Shown here piece by piece: positions 17,593 through 27,082 of a DNA stretch of 29,012 nt (positions are counted from its first letter, which is position 1; each line of letters starts with the position of its first letter). The DNA lies in contig JANBTH010000172.1 of assembly GCA_027578815.1 (NCBI GenBank), positions 1 through 29,012 of the forward strand, in the 5' to 3' direction. Below the pieces are notes generated by a model. It did not search any database. It worked only from the letters and a program-made list of their open reading frames with translations, and was not told where the DNA came from. A program made the position numbers and the translations under genes. This DNA is from Coemansia sp. RSA 1804 (lineage: Eukaryota; Kickxellomycota; Kickxellomycetes; Kickxellales; Kickxellaceae).

Positions 17593-20235
17593 TTACTCCT
17601 CGGCCTCATCAAGAATTGTCTTGAATGCGAACGGCTCGAACTTTGTGCCGGTACCATCGTAGAACTTGTTGTTGAACTCGACCCAGTGGAGACGCAGCGC
17701 ATGGAGAAAGGCCGAAAGTCCCTCCATTCCAATGAGGATGCTAAAGGTCAGCACAAACCAAACAGCGAATCCGCAGAATATAGCGATAGGCTGCAACGCG
17801 CCGCTCATCTTGAGCGTTGGCAGGAACGTCATAGTCCACAGCACCTCGGACAGTTGTGCGTGGGCAAGACTGAGCGCCCACAGACGCAGATACGACGCAG
17901 TGTTAGAGATCGAGTTGAGACAGAACTCGATGGTGTGGATGGTCTGGTTGATCATGATATCGGCAAAGTCAAAGTCATCTTCCTGCATCTCCTCCTGCTC
18001 CGACACAATTATCGCTCCACCGGGTGCATCGTCCTCGCTGCTGACACGCACATGGCTGGAGATGCGGCCGTAGCCCTCGGAGATAATCTTCTGGTGCTCG
18101 CGGCGCAGAATAAACGGCTTCACCAGCAGCATCCACGGAACACACGCCAGCGCCAGCAAAAGCAGAACAGTCTGTAGCGCTGCCTGGCCGCGGAACATCC
18201 GCTCGCTCTCACCCACGCTGCCGGGGCTCAGGAACATGTAGATCAGCATGTTGAGCAGACTGGGCGGACTGATGTGCGTTAGCTCGCCGGCCGCGTCGCG
18301 CGCATACCAGTCGGTGCACCATTTGAACAGAATGGCGAACACAAGGTATCCGAAGATCGAGAACAGGAATATAATCTGTGGCACAAACACGTGCACAATG
18401 TTGATGCGCTTCTTAAAGTACAGCGCATTCGGCACCTGCAGACATATCCCAAGCGTCATGTGGATGATTCCCAGCACAATCGACATCTTCATCTTGTACG
18501 AGTTGGTGAACAGCAGCGAGTTTCCGGCATGGTGCCACGCTGGATCGATGCCCACCGGATACGTATGTCCCAGCTTCGTAGCCTCGACGGTGACGCCCTC
18601 GCCACCTTGGTCAGACGGCCATTGCCATCCAGACGAAAACATGCTCATCGCACGCGAGAATATGTCGTTGTACAGCAGTCCCGTGTACATGGAGAAGATG
18701 CCCATAAGCAGAACGATGTAGCGACCCGTGTAAAACATGCGCAGCGACTCATCCTTCGCCAGCCACGCCAGCTTCTTCTCGTAGATGCACAGCAATGCCG
18801 CACAAATCGTCATCAGGAAGCCGTGGCCCAAGTCGCCAAACATCAGCGCAAACAGAAACGGAAACGTTATGCAGGTAAAGAGCCCTGGATTGACCTCGCC
18901 CGCCTTGGGCACGCCATACGCATCCACAATGTTCTGGAACCCATCCGTGAATCTGTTCGTGCGCACAAACGTCGGCGGCTCCTTTGTTGTGCGCAGTTCG
19001 TGAAGCACGGTTGGCACGTTGGATCCGGCGTCCTCCGTCGCAAGATGAAGAGCCGACTGAATGGCTGGAATGTCGTTTGTCGCGCACCAGCCCTCAGCAA
19101 TAAGGCAGTTGCGGTTAGCGTCGTAGTTAAGCAGATTGAGCGTGTGGTAGATCGCCTTCTCCTTGCGCACAATCGTAAACCACGTATTGAGCTGCTCAGA
19201 TACGTTGGTGAGCTCATTGATGCGTGCTGCATTGTTGTTCTCGAGAATCTGCTGCAGATCGTCCAGCCGCGACATCGTCTCGATCAGCTCCTCCTGGCGC
19301 CGCTCGGCATTGCGGTCAACATGATAGAGCGTTGCGCCCAGCGCCTCCGCGATCTTGGTTGCGCGGTCGCGAAGAGATTCGCCGTGCGCAAACACAATAA
19401 AGGCGCTCTTGTACACGGGCTCATCATGCTTGGGATCGCTGATGGGCTCCTCGATATCCACGTAGTTCAGGAACATGTTTCCACGCAGCGACCGCCAAAG
19501 AACGCGCTCCAGCGTCGCCACGCGGTCGCGCCGAATAACACCGGTGATAAACCCAATGTTGATATCGTGGCCGCCGCCCATTGTGCCGCCCTCAACATCG
19601 TAGCCGCCCGCATCTCCCGCGTACGCTGCGTCAAGGCTGCCAATGCTGCGTCGTGACAGCGAGTCTGAGCGTCCGAGCAATGGGACGCTGTCGTGTGCGC
19701 CCCCTCCAGACGCTCCAGACGCCGATGCTGGCGCCGCTGCCGTCTGCTGCCTTCCGCTAATCTCCACAAACAACGAAGATACCTCTTCCAGCACGTGCTT
19801 GTTCTCAATGAGTTCCAGATGCTTGAGCTGGAGATCCTTGTACGCCGCAGTAAGCCTGAGAACCCTGTCCTCATGCGCGCCAATCTTCTCCTCCATATCG
19901 TCGATGTCGCGAGGCCCGCGAGACGCCGCCACCGCTTCCTCGTTGAAAAAGTCGTAGATGTCGACATCGCTTCGCTCAATCTGCGTGCGCAGGTAACGCA
20001 ATTTGCGCTCAAGCTCATCGAATCTCCGCACATCGTTAACGAACGAGCGCTGGAACGCACTCACATCGTCGTTCAGATCGCGGAATTGAAGAAGCCCCAT
20101 CTCGCCCAGCTGCGAAACCGTGAAGCGCGCCACATCCGACGGAATGTACAGCTGCACCAGCGACATGATTTCTGACCGAAAGATTGACGTCTTTGGTCGG
20201 CTGCGGGTCTGGCCCCAGCCGCGAGTAAATGGCAT
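17593..20235 (-). CDS. VPH1: V-ATPase V0 subunit a (Vph1/Stv1 family)
   Basis: Single exon, 880 residues (yeast Vph1 has 840). The N-terminal cytosolic half starts with IFRSEIMSLVQLYIPSD and LGLLQFRDLN-type sequence (here MGLLQFRDLN), continues with coiled coil, and has GVIRRDRVATLERVLWR-type and FIVFAHGE motifs, then NYDANRNCLIAEGW. The membrane half (from about 455) has FPFLFALMFGDLGHG, FSMYTGLLYNDIFS, LLFTNSYKMKMSIVLGI, LLNMLIYMFLSPG and the proton-path signature ASYLRLWALSLAHAQLS. R784 there is the buried arginine equivalent to yeast R735. The end is EGLSAFLHALRLHWVEFNNKFY and FEPFAF. It moves protons through V0 to acidify vacuoles or Golgi. A Ser/Ala/Gly-rich insert lies at about 158-225. 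One copy is visible here, so Vph1 versus Stv1 identity is undecided. Confidence 0.96.
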   Translation of the reverse strand: MPFTRGWGQTRSRPKTSIFRSEIMSLVQLYIPSDVARFTVSQLGEMGLLQFRDLNDDVSAFQRSFVNDVRRFDELERKLRYLRTQIERSDVDIYDFFNEEAVAASRGPRDIDDMEEKIGAHEDRVLRLTAAYKDLQLKHLELIENKHVLEEVSSLFVEISGRQQTAAAPASASGASGGGAHDSVPLLGRSDSLSRRSIGSLDAAYAGDAGGYDVEGGTMGGGHDINIGFITGVIRRDRVATLERVLWRSLRGNMFLNYVDIEEPISDPKHDEPVYKSAFIVFAHGESLRDRATKIAEALGATLYHVDRNAERRQEELIETMSRLDDLQQILENNNAARINELTNVSEQLNTWFTIVRKEKAIYHTLNLLNYDANRNCLIAEGWCATNDIPAIQSALHLATEDAGSNVPTVLHELRTTKEPPTFVRTNRFTDGFQNIVDAYGVPKAGEVNPGLFTCITFPFLFALMFGDLGHGFLMTICAALLCIYEKKLAWLAKDESLRMFYTGRYIVLLMGIFSMYTGLLYNDIFSRAMSMFSSGWQWPSDQGGEGVTVEATKLGHTYPVGIDPAWHHAGNSLLFTNSYKMKMSIVLGIIHMTLGICLQVPNALYFKKRINIVHVFVPQIIFLFSIFGYLVFAILFKWCTDWYARDAAGELTHISPPSLLNMLIYMFLSPGSVGESERMFRGQAALQTVLLLLALACVPWMLLVKPFILRREHQKIISEGYGRISSHVRVSSEDDAPGGAIIVSEQEEMQEDDFDFADIMINQTIHTIEFCLNSISNTASYLRLWALSLAHAQLSEVLWTMTFLPTLKMSGALQPIAIFCGFAVWFVLTFSILIGMEGLSAFLHALRLHWVEFNNKFYDGTGTKFEPFAFKTILDEAEE

Positions 20236-20556
20236 TGCAGATGGAAGAGTAGGATGTCTCTAATGAGCTGTTCTTTGATTGCTGGTGGTTTTGTAATCAA
20301 GGGAGTTTGAAAGTAAAGAGTGATTCGATAAAGAAGAAAAAAGTCCAAAGTCTGCAAAGAACAACTATATCTATTCGGGTACCGAATAAAAAAGAAGTTG
20401 CAAAGAAAGCAGACACAGAAAGAAGAAAGACCTCTCCACATTTATATGGTTGTGCAGTTAGCTGTTGTTTTGGCTTCCGAAGCAATGAGGTTGCTATTGT
20501 GCTGTAGCCAATCACAATCCAAGAATAAGCAGTTCCTTGTTTGCGTGCAGGTCTTT
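20236..20556. other. Spacer between RRN6 stop and VPH1 start
   Basis: AT-rich, 321 bases, serving as VPH1 promoter and RRN6 3' flank (both genes on the minus strand). On the minus strand a CATATAAATG sits near 20440, about 200 bases before the VPH1 ATG, and a CCAAT core lies at 20508-20512 on the plus strand. No gene seen. Confidence 0.4.
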
Positions 20557-23500
20557 TCAGAACCCGCTCTTTCGCGCCTTCTTTCTTTTCTTGTTTTTCT
20601 GGCTGGGCATAGTTGAGCTCTGGCGCGCAAATGACACATGGCGCTGGGATAATGCTTGCGAAAACACATCCACTGGTTGTGTCGATAAGGCTGGCTGAGA
20701 CGGCGCCATGGCTTCTGATGAGCCGGTACCAGTAAAGGTTGCTGCTACTGCACTGTTGGCAGTGCTGCGCGATGGCTGTTTCGTCTGTCTTTCTCTTTGG
20801 CTTCTAACCACCCATGTGCTCCGCGGCCATCCTGCCGGAGGTCTGGCAGGAATGTCAATTGGCGGGTTGCCGCTATCCCAAATATCTCTCATCGTTCCTG
20901 CTGCTCCCCCAAGTGCTGCAACCTGGGCCTCAAGATCCAGCTTCATTGTGTCTTGAGCTGGCGCAATCCCGTTGCGTCTGCGCCTTTTCTGAGCGGGGTT
21001 AGCGGCAGCAGCATTTTCACCAGAAGCACTTTCATTAGCGGAGGCTTCACCAGAAGATGCGTGTACCTGTTCTGGTGGGGATACGCCGTCTATCCTGAAC
21101 CTTGCCAGCGCAACATCTTCAGCGGCACGCATAATGGCGCTCTCATAATGTGGATTGTGGGCCATATACAAGTGCTTGGCAACAAAGAGCGAGCTGAGCA
21201 CCTGTAGCGCGGGGTCAGTACTAGCGCCATCTACTCTTCTGGGTAGTTTCGGCTTCACGTAGCGTCTACTTATGTCCAGAAGAAAACGCGCTACTTCAGG
21301 TGGCGCATTTGCCAATAGATAGCCTTCCAACTCTTTCTTCTTCAGCATAATAAGCCCTCTGCGCAGCTTCTTTCCTACACCATACCACGACAGAAGCTGG
21401 GCACTGGCCCTGGGCCTTGGCACTGGAGCTTTGGCTAGTACCAAATCTACAAGATCAAACGCTGTTTTTCTGTCGCTGGCCAGCTCCGGTAGAATGCTAC
21501 CCAGAGCACTTGCAAGTACATCGACTGTTACAACGTTGCCGTTTACCATTTCTTCTTTTGGATCGCTTTCATTTCTCTGTTTGTATCGGTTTCTCCACGT
21601 ATATCTGGTACTGGGTAGCACCAACTCTCCATCAACAAGGTACTTGTAGATATCCTGCATGTTCACACGCCGGTAAGCCAAGGAATGTTTGCGGATTTCA
21701 TTCCATGCTCGCTCTTGGCACTCTTCTCTGTTTTTCTTGCTCTGTAGTACAGTGTTCATGCCGTCAATAAGCGCTCCTTCCCTTTCCTTGAAACCTGCCC
21801 ATTGCTTATAAGTAGACTTCTTTGCTAAGGCTGTTGCATTGGCACTGGGTGCAATTAGAGCCTGACGACCTACCACCTTGCCTACCTCATCAACAGATAT
21901 GCATGCCATTCCTGCATAGACTCCGTTGATGTTGTAATAACCGCCGCCTACCTTTCGACCTTTTTCTGGAAAAGTAAGGCACATTGCAAGACCAACCAGA
22001 GGCGCCGTTGGGTAGTCGCCAGAAAATGAATATGCAGATACCAGATTCTTGTGTTCTTGGGGATCAATTGCAAGCGGGTCTTGGATCGTCTCGCGAATCG
22101 TCGATGTTGGCGTTACAGACTTAAGCATTCCTTGCTCAAGCGACACATACGGCGAGTCTCGTGAGTGCTTTCCGTACACAAAGCTAAGCGTCTGCGTGGA
22201 CATCTTTGATGTTGCAAGAATTATCGCAGCCTTTCCATCCTCGTAGTTTGACAGCAGTTCCGAGTGTAGATAGACAGGCGGATCATTCTGCATATGTGCC
22301 ATAGACCACGCAATAACAGGCTTACCTGGATATCTTTGATCAAATACTCGAAGTGCGTGTGTTGATGCTACGATAGCATGCATAGGATGCAGTGCTGAGG
22401 GCAGTACTGTTGTGATGCGTTCGTTGGAAAACGCAAATGCAGACTGATTCAATGACAGCAGCGGGGTTGGATTAGCAAGACCTATACGACCGTCTAGATA
22501 GAACGCTGAATCGGGGTTGGCGCATAGGAAGTGGCGGGGTGAGTTCCAGTATTCGCAACAATTCCACTGCAACCTGTTTCGAATCGCAGCGTCCCGCGCC
22601 TTGATCTCTGTTTGGATCCCCCGAGAGCAATCCCATAGTCTAACTGCACCTGTGGCCGAGGCAAGGGCTAGTTCAGATACATTCCACGGGCTCCATGAGA
22701 CATGTGTGGTCCATTGGTCGCCGTTATCGTAGGTGTATGGCTCTCCGACAATATTAGCATGGATTCTAGCATTGAGTCCGCTCGAATTGTGCGCTTCTGT
22801 GACTTGAACAATCGTGACCATGCTGTCCGTACGCACACATGCAAATCCAGGATGCATGTCGCGTGCTGCAATCTGCCGAATAGCCGTTGTAAACTCTACT
22901 ATTGGTCCGACATCAGGGCTGAAGCTTCCTGGGTCGTGTTTATATGGCGCGCATTGTACACTGCTATCTGTCAACAGTTGCATGGCCCACAGCTCGCTGC
23001 CGCACTCGCCGCCTGGATAGAGTACCCATCTGTGGTTAGTGGACCATCCATACTGGCAATTTCCGATAGCGCCGCTATTGTTTGCCAACAGATCCGGTTT
23101 GACGTCCATTTTGCATCGGTGAACTTCAAAGAAGGGATTTCTGCCTTTTGTGGACTTTGTTTCAGACTGAAATAGCTCGCTAGTGTTAAGAACTGGTCTG
23201 CACTGAGCGACGACGTTTCCTGTGAATGGTGATGCCGATTCGCACATCGTATCGACTGTGGCCTCATGAATTGCATCTAGAATAACCCTCGGTGGTATAT
23301 CCAGGTCGCGGTGGACAACCTGAATCTGGCGAAGCATCTCCTGATGCGAAAGGTCTTTTGAGCGTTTTAGAAACCCAGGGATCCGCGTTGGCGGTCTCAG
23401 TGCTACTGGATCAAATTCCTCACGAACTATTCCTAAAGATTGCCGATCAGCAAGCCTTGAAAGCGGTTGCCACGCCACAGTTGGCTCATTTCCATAGCTG

Positions 23501-23643
23501 CCAACAGTTGGGAACATGCCGCCCAGCATCCCTATGCTCAGTGTATCAAGCCCAACATGGCATATTCCGTCCTCTTTTCTGCTGAACGGCCAAGTAATCG
23601 GTGGAAATTTGTCGTAGTCACCACGACCACTGCTTCTAGGCAT
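20557..23643 (-). CDS. RRN6: RNA polymerase I core factor subunit, RRN6/TAF1C-like
   Basis: Single exon, 1028 residues (yeast Rrn6 has 894). Rrn6 is the beta-propeller subunit of the Pol I core factor that loads at the rDNA promoter. Seen: a propeller-like N-terminal half with at least one WD-type blade (about 315-345, THVSWSPWNVSELALAS then AVRLWD), the RRN6-like segments WNCCEYWNSPRHFLC and FSGDYPTAPLVGLAMCLTFP, a helical middle (about 700-850), a Ser/Ala-rich linker with KRRRRNG, and a basic tail ending KNKKRKKARKSGF. A short Lys/Arg tail ending in GF is typical of RRN6/TAF1C proteins as I recall them. The family is fast-evolving, so the call rests on architecture, the WD segment and the tail. 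Its codon use is visibly less GC-biased than SWI3 or VPH1. Confidence 0.7.
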   Translation of the reverse strand: MPRSSGRGDYDKFPPITWPFSRKEDGICHVGLDTLSIGMLGGMFPTVGSYGNEPTVAWQPLSRLADRQSLGIVREEFDPVALRPPTRIPGFLKRSKDLSHQEMLRQIQVVHRDLDIPPRVILDAIHEATVDTMCESASPFTGNVVAQCRPVLNTSELFQSETKSTKGRNPFFEVHRCKMDVKPDLLANNSGAIGNCQYGWSTNHRWVLYPGGECGSELWAMQLLTDSSVQCAPYKHDPGSFSPDVGPIVEFTTAIRQIAARDMHPGFACVRTDSMVTIVQVTEAHNSSGLNARIHANIVGEPYTYDNGDQWTTHVSWSPWNVSELALASATGAVRLWDCSRGIQTEIKARDAAIRNRLQWNCCEYWNSPRHFLCANPDSAFYLDGRIGLANPTPLLSLNQSAFAFSNERITTVLPSALHPMHAIVASTHALRVFDQRYPGKPVIAWSMAHMQNDPPVYLHSELLSNYEDGKAAIILATSKMSTQTLSFVYGKHSRDSPYVSLEQGMLKSVTPTSTIRETIQDPLAIDPQEHKNLVSAYSFSGDYPTAPLVGLAMCLTFPEKGRKVGGGYYNINGVYAGMACISVDEVGKVVGRQALIAPSANATALAKKSTYKQWAGFKEREGALIDGMNTVLQSKKNREECQERAWNEIRKHSLAYRRVNMQDIYKYLVDGELVLPSTRYTWRNRYKQRNESDPKEEMVNGNVVTVDVLASALGSILPELASDRKTAFDLVDLVLAKAPVPRPRASAQLLSWYGVGKKLRRGLIMLKKKELEGYLLANAPPEVARFLLDISRRYVKPKLPRRVDGASTDPALQVLSSLFVAKHLYMAHNPHYESAIMRAAEDVALARFRIDGVSPPEQVHASSGEASANESASGENAAAANPAQKRRRRNGIAPAQDTMKLDLEAQVAALGGAAGTMRDIWDSGNPPIDIPARPPAGWPRSTWVVRSQRERQTKQPSRSTANSAVAATFTGTGSSEAMAPSQPALSTQPVDVFSQALSQRHVSFARQSSTMPSQKNKKRKKARKSGF

Positions 23644-24108
23644 TTTATAAAGTATAAATTACAACAGAAGAAAGTAAAACATTGAAATGCAATGAAACAA
23701 AACGAAAAATATACAAGAAACTCTGTTCAATTTATCAAAGGTAGGAAGCTCAAAAGCAAAGCTTTTCTATTTCATTTGATTCTTGCCGATTGTGCCATCA
23801 GCAAAAAGGCCAAACAACAGTAGGCGTTATTTATCGCTGGCTGTGGGATGCCACGTGATGCACAATGTGTGGGTGCGTCACCAAAGACCTTTTTTTCCGC
23901 TTGATTTTTTTGTTCACCACTCTATTTTTTCCCTTCCCACCAACAACCCCTTTACACCCCCTTTTTGCTTGTTTTATTTCACTACTTTTTATATTTCTTT
24001 TTGTATTCTTAAACTTTCGCTCTTGTACTCTGAATTGGGTTTCATTTGTCTGCTTGGGCCCTCCATTTGCTTTCCATCTTCTTTCCACCAGCACTGTGTT
24101 TTTTGCTG
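23644..24108. other. Divergent promoter region, RRN6 / UBAP1-like
   Basis: 465 bases. AT-rich near RRN6, with TATAAA-like sequences within 15 bases of its ATG; T/C-rich near the UBAP1-like start. It contains one CACGTG. No gene seen. Confidence 0.45.
23852..23857. promoter_or_regulatory. CACGTG E-box in the RRN6/UBAP1-like promoter
   Basis: GCCACGTGATG contains a palindromic bHLH site about 250 bases from the UBAP1-like ATG and 210 bases from the RRN6 ATG. The flank CACGTGAT is the same as at 13100. Function is inferred only. Confidence 0.3.
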
Positions 24109-25788
24109 ATGAGCGAGCTTTTGAATGGCGTAAAGCTCAAGTTTGAGCTTCCATTCAAGATACCCACGCCTGTGTCTTTTCCATTCGAATCTATTGGCAC
24201 GTTCCGTCCAATCACTCGCATTCCAAAATACGATTACTCTCTAGAAAAGACCATTGTAAAAGAGATTGCAAAACGGAAGCAGGAGGACCAATATGACCAG
24301 CTACGACAGGCACAGCAGCAGCTCTCGATGGTAGACATTATTGCATCTCGCAAAAGCCGGCATAAGGGCAAAGAGCCCGACCGGAATTCCACATTTGGAA
24401 CAAGTAGTGAGCCGAATATTCTTGTCAGACCCTCCAGCGAAAGTGGTGTATCCAGACCAGCGAAGAGCAAGGCTGCTGATATTGCAGCGAGTAGCGAGCA
24501 GCTGCCGGCATCGCTTTCAGCTTCCAACCGCAATGATTTGTCTACAAATGTAGCTGTACAAAAAAGTGGTGCTGCTGTAGCCGAAATGAAAGCACCTAGC
24601 GTGGATGTGTCTGATTCTTCCCTTCAACAGCCACATCATCATCATAATGCTCCATCTACCATGCATACACCTGTTGTTCGGCCGGAACTGCATACTCCCA
24701 ATCGGCCGCAATCCGCAGGTGCAGCAACCACTAACAGCGCACAGCAGAGCAGCAAGCAATTTCTACCTACCACTTTTCAAGGACCGGCCGCTCCCCCGCC
24801 TGCGTCAGCTGAGGGGACAGGTAACAGCGCCATACAGTCACAGGTACAGTCACAAGCTCCATTAAATAGCGCTAACCACACACAACATGTCATCATGGCA
24901 CCATCCACTGCTTCCGCTGGTGGTTCTAGCACCGTTGGATATGTTCCCAGTGGCCAGCGCACACAGAGACCGCTTATGCAGATGCAATATCTTTCCAGTC
25001 CACAACTGCCAAATCAGCAGCGCCAACAGCAACAGTACCAGCACCAGCACCAGCAGATGTTTACCCCAGTAAGCTCGATTATGCACCAGTCACATCAACC
25101 ACCAAACAGCAGTCCGATAGCATACCATCAAACTCCTTCCTCCGGAACCCAGCAGCCCATGATGCAAACAGGGTCGCCTTTGATGAAAGATAGTGGCCAC
25201 CAAGGCCCTGGGCAGCCCTTCCTGGGAATGACGAGCATGATGCAGCCGCAACAGAATTCAGTCACCCCGCCGAATGATCTCAGATTCAACAATCGCTTTT
25301 CTTCCTCTTTCGGAACATCGCCTGCCGTGGCTAACTCATCGACCCCAAGCAGCACAAGTATTCCTGCACTTCCACCAAAGCCAGATGAACTGAAACCATA
25401 TGCCCACAAGGCTAGCGGGTCACCGACATCGCACACGCCGCAACCCGCAGCTACATCTTCTGTTCCTTCAACAGGTCCTGCCCGGCCACAGTTCAAGTAC
25501 GGATATGGCCCCATTGTGCCTCCGCCCCTACCCAAGCGACGGAATGACACCCAGGGCCAACAGCCACCTGCCCTTCCGCCCAAGCCCTTTGCGTCATTCA
25601 GTGAATTCGATTACACAACAGATGGCCCAGGCGCCCTTGGGTCTGGCAGTCAGACAGAGCATGTAGAACAGCTTAACACACTATTGAGCATGGGATTCAG
25701 TCGCCCGCATGCTATCCATGCCCTCGAAATGCACGATTATGATGTAAACATGGCTAGCAATTATCTTATCGACAAGTCCTCCTCGTAG
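24109..25788 (+). CDS. ESCRT-I subunit candidate, UBAP1-like (N-terminal UMA motif, C-terminal UBA)
   Basis: 559 residues from the ATG at 24109 (MSELLNGVKL). Residues 12-50 resemble the UMA (UBAP1-MVB12-associated) motif: ELPFKIP near the start, then YDYSLEKTI at 41-49, close to the VPFK and YDFSLEKK of human UBAP1. Residues about 515-557 form a UBA domain (LNTLLSMGFSRPHAIHALE then ASNYLID). Between them is about 450 residues of disorder rich in Ser, Pro, Gln and His, with a QQQ/HQH tract near 303-326 and three Pro-rich SH3-ligand-like sites (PALPPKP near 419, PPPLPKR near 471, PALPPKP near 488). In animals UBAP1 builds the ESCRT-I complex that sorts ubiquitinated cargo into multivesicular bodies, with UMA binding VPS28/VPS37/TSG101 and UBA binding ubiquitin. 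The layout here fits that. A generic UBA scaffold such as an endocytic adaptor is the alternative. Confidence 0.68.
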   Translation: MSELLNGVKLKFELPFKIPTPVSFPFESIGTFRPITRIPKYDYSLEKTIVKEIAKRKQEDQYDQLRQAQQQLSMVDIIASRKSRHKGKEPDRNSTFGTSSEPNILVRPSSESGVSRPAKSKAADIAASSEQLPASLSASNRNDLSTNVAVQKSGAAVAEMKAPSVDVSDSSLQQPHHHHNAPSTMHTPVVRPELHTPNRPQSAGAATTNSAQQSSKQFLPTTFQGPAAPPPASAEGTGNSAIQSQVQSQAPLNSANHTQHVIMAPSTASAGGSSTVGYVPSGQRTQRPLMQMQYLSSPQLPNQQRQQQQYQHQHQQMFTPVSSIMHQSHQPPNSSPIAYHQTPSSGTQQPMMQTGSPLMKDSGHQGPGQPFLGMTSMMQPQQNSVTPPNDLRFNNRFSSSFGTSPAVANSSTPSSTSIPALPPKPDELKPYAHKASGSPTSHTPQPAATSSVPSTGPARPQFKYGYGPIVPPPLPKRRNDTQGQQPPALPPKPFASFSEFDYTTDGPGALGSGSQTEHVEQLNTLLSMGFSRPHAIHALEMHDYDVNMASNYLIDKSSS

Positions 25789-26186
25789 GCTGTCGGTCAG
25801 CCTACTCCTCTATCCATGTCTTGTAAGGTTGAATAAACAATTAGAGCTATATCTGTTTAGTATCGATGACATGTGGCTTGATTTGCTTGTTCAACACACA
25901 GCACCCACTAGTTGTTATTATATGTTTACTCTTTTTTGACAAGCATCTCGCTATAGAAAGAAACAGCACATAAGAAAGATGCTGAAGATTTTTGCTGCTC
26001 CACGCACGGGAATTGTACCCATATGCATTTGCTTTCTACTGCAATTTCCTGTAAAATTAGAAAAAAAAAGAGAAAATATTGAGGGTTTTATCAACTCTGG
26101 CAGAAAACTAAGCTACGAGTGGTTCTGTAGTTCTATTGTCTCTTCATTTCTACTGATCCATATTGCTCTAAGCCCTCCTAACAGCT
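25789..26186. other. Spacer between UBAP1-like and YEATS genes
   Basis: AT-rich, 398 bases. It begins with the UBAP1-like 3' flank and its poly(A) hexamer. Just before the YEATS ATG is CTCCTAACAG at 26175-26184, which looks like a branch point plus 3' splice site, so a 5' UTR intron is possible. No other gene seen. Confidence 0.45.
25832..25837 (+). terminator. AATAAA polyadenylation hexamer after the UBAP1-like gene
   Basis: Perfect AATAAA 44 bases after the stop codon, the usual place for a poly(A) signal. Confidence 0.5.
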
Positions 26187-26840
26187 ATGAAGACCGGAAA
26201 GCGAATGAAAGGGGTTGTGGTTAGCAAGCCCATTATGTATGGCAACATATCCACGGAGCTGCTCTCACGCAAAACAGACCACACCCACAAATGGACTGTG
26301 TTTCTACGAGGACCAAATGGACAGGACATTTCGTATTTTATTCACAAGGTCGAGTTCAAGCTCCACGAGACCTTTGTAAACAACAACCGTGCTTTCAAAA
26401 CACCGCCATATGAGATTACAGAGACTGGGTGGGGCGAGTTCGAAATAATAACAAAGATATATTTTCCTCCAGTGTCGGGCGAAAAGCCGATCTCTCTGTA
26501 CCACATGCTGAAGCTATATCCTCCAGACGCACTTGGCCAAACGTGGCCAAAGGGAAAGCCAGTGAACAACTTTTTCTACGACGAGCTTATCTTTAGCGAG
26601 CCCACCGAAGAGTTCTTTGATATGCTGACAAAGGGGGCCAATGGGCCAGAGATACCGCTCAAGGCGTCTGGAAACCAGACCTTTAGTCTGGAGGCAGAAG
26701 CCGCAGAGTGCAAACGTCTGGAAACATCGATGGCACAGGTCACAGAAAAGTATAACGAGTACAAGGAGAAGGCACGCTCTTCAGAGATCGAAATTGCTAC
26801 GCTTTGTCGGGACATTGCTGCGTTGGAGTCGTCAGGCTGA
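26187..26840 (+). CDS. YAF9: YEATS-domain histone acylation reader, GAS41/Yaf9 type
   Basis: 217 residues, typical for GAS41/Yaf9 (yeast Yaf9 226, human GAS41 227). YEATS domain at about 8-142: VSKPIMYGN, DHTHKWTVFLRGP, VEFKLHETF, TPPYEITETGWGEFEI and LYHMLKLYP, then FFYDELIFSEPTEEF. The reader pocket includes H34, the G81-W82-G83 loop and the LHETF element. GAS41 has LHESY, so the aromatic cage residue is Phe (F63) as in AF9 rather than Tyr. A C-terminal coiled coil (about 165-215) is the expected docking segment to Swc4 in NuA4 and SWR1. It recognises acetylated or crotonylated H3 lysine and helps deposit H2A.Z. The N-terminus (MKTGKRMKG) fits the family without an extra exon. Confidence 0.95.
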   Translation: MKTGKRMKGVVVSKPIMYGNISTELLSRKTDHTHKWTVFLRGPNGQDISYFIHKVEFKLHETFVNNNRAFKTPPYEITETGWGEFEIITKIYFPPVSGEKPISLYHMLKLYPPDALGQTWPKGKPVNNFFYDELIFSEPTEEFFDMLTKGANGPEIPLKASGNQTFSLEAEAAECKRLETSMAQVTEKYNEYKEKARSSEIEIATLCRDIAALESSG

Positions 26841-27082
26841 ACCAATCCGTAGGAGATGTCGCGTGTATTTTTTCATTTATCCAAGTGGTAAGCAAAACCG
26901 CGCAAGCATCCGAACGTTTCCGCAAACGACTGGGGCCAAGAACTTTCTTTATCTACTCATCGTTGCTGCTTTTGTTGTTGTTTTTCTTTTGTTGAAGTTT
27001 GCCAAATGTACTATTCTCAATCTACAGAGTTAGCTCTTTGTGAACCATGGAAAAGCATGCTCCAAAGAAAGAGACTGACTAT

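Noticed and set aside
18391..19656. 421-codon plus-strand frame antisense to VPH1
   Set aside because: Shadow of a GC-biased coding strand; Arg/His/Val-rich with no domain, while the minus-strand V-ATPase match is complete.
25979..26224. 81-codon frame before and over the YEATS start
   Set aside because: Different register from the YEATS frame, and its sequence is AT-rich leader DNA with no similarity to the N-terminus of the family.
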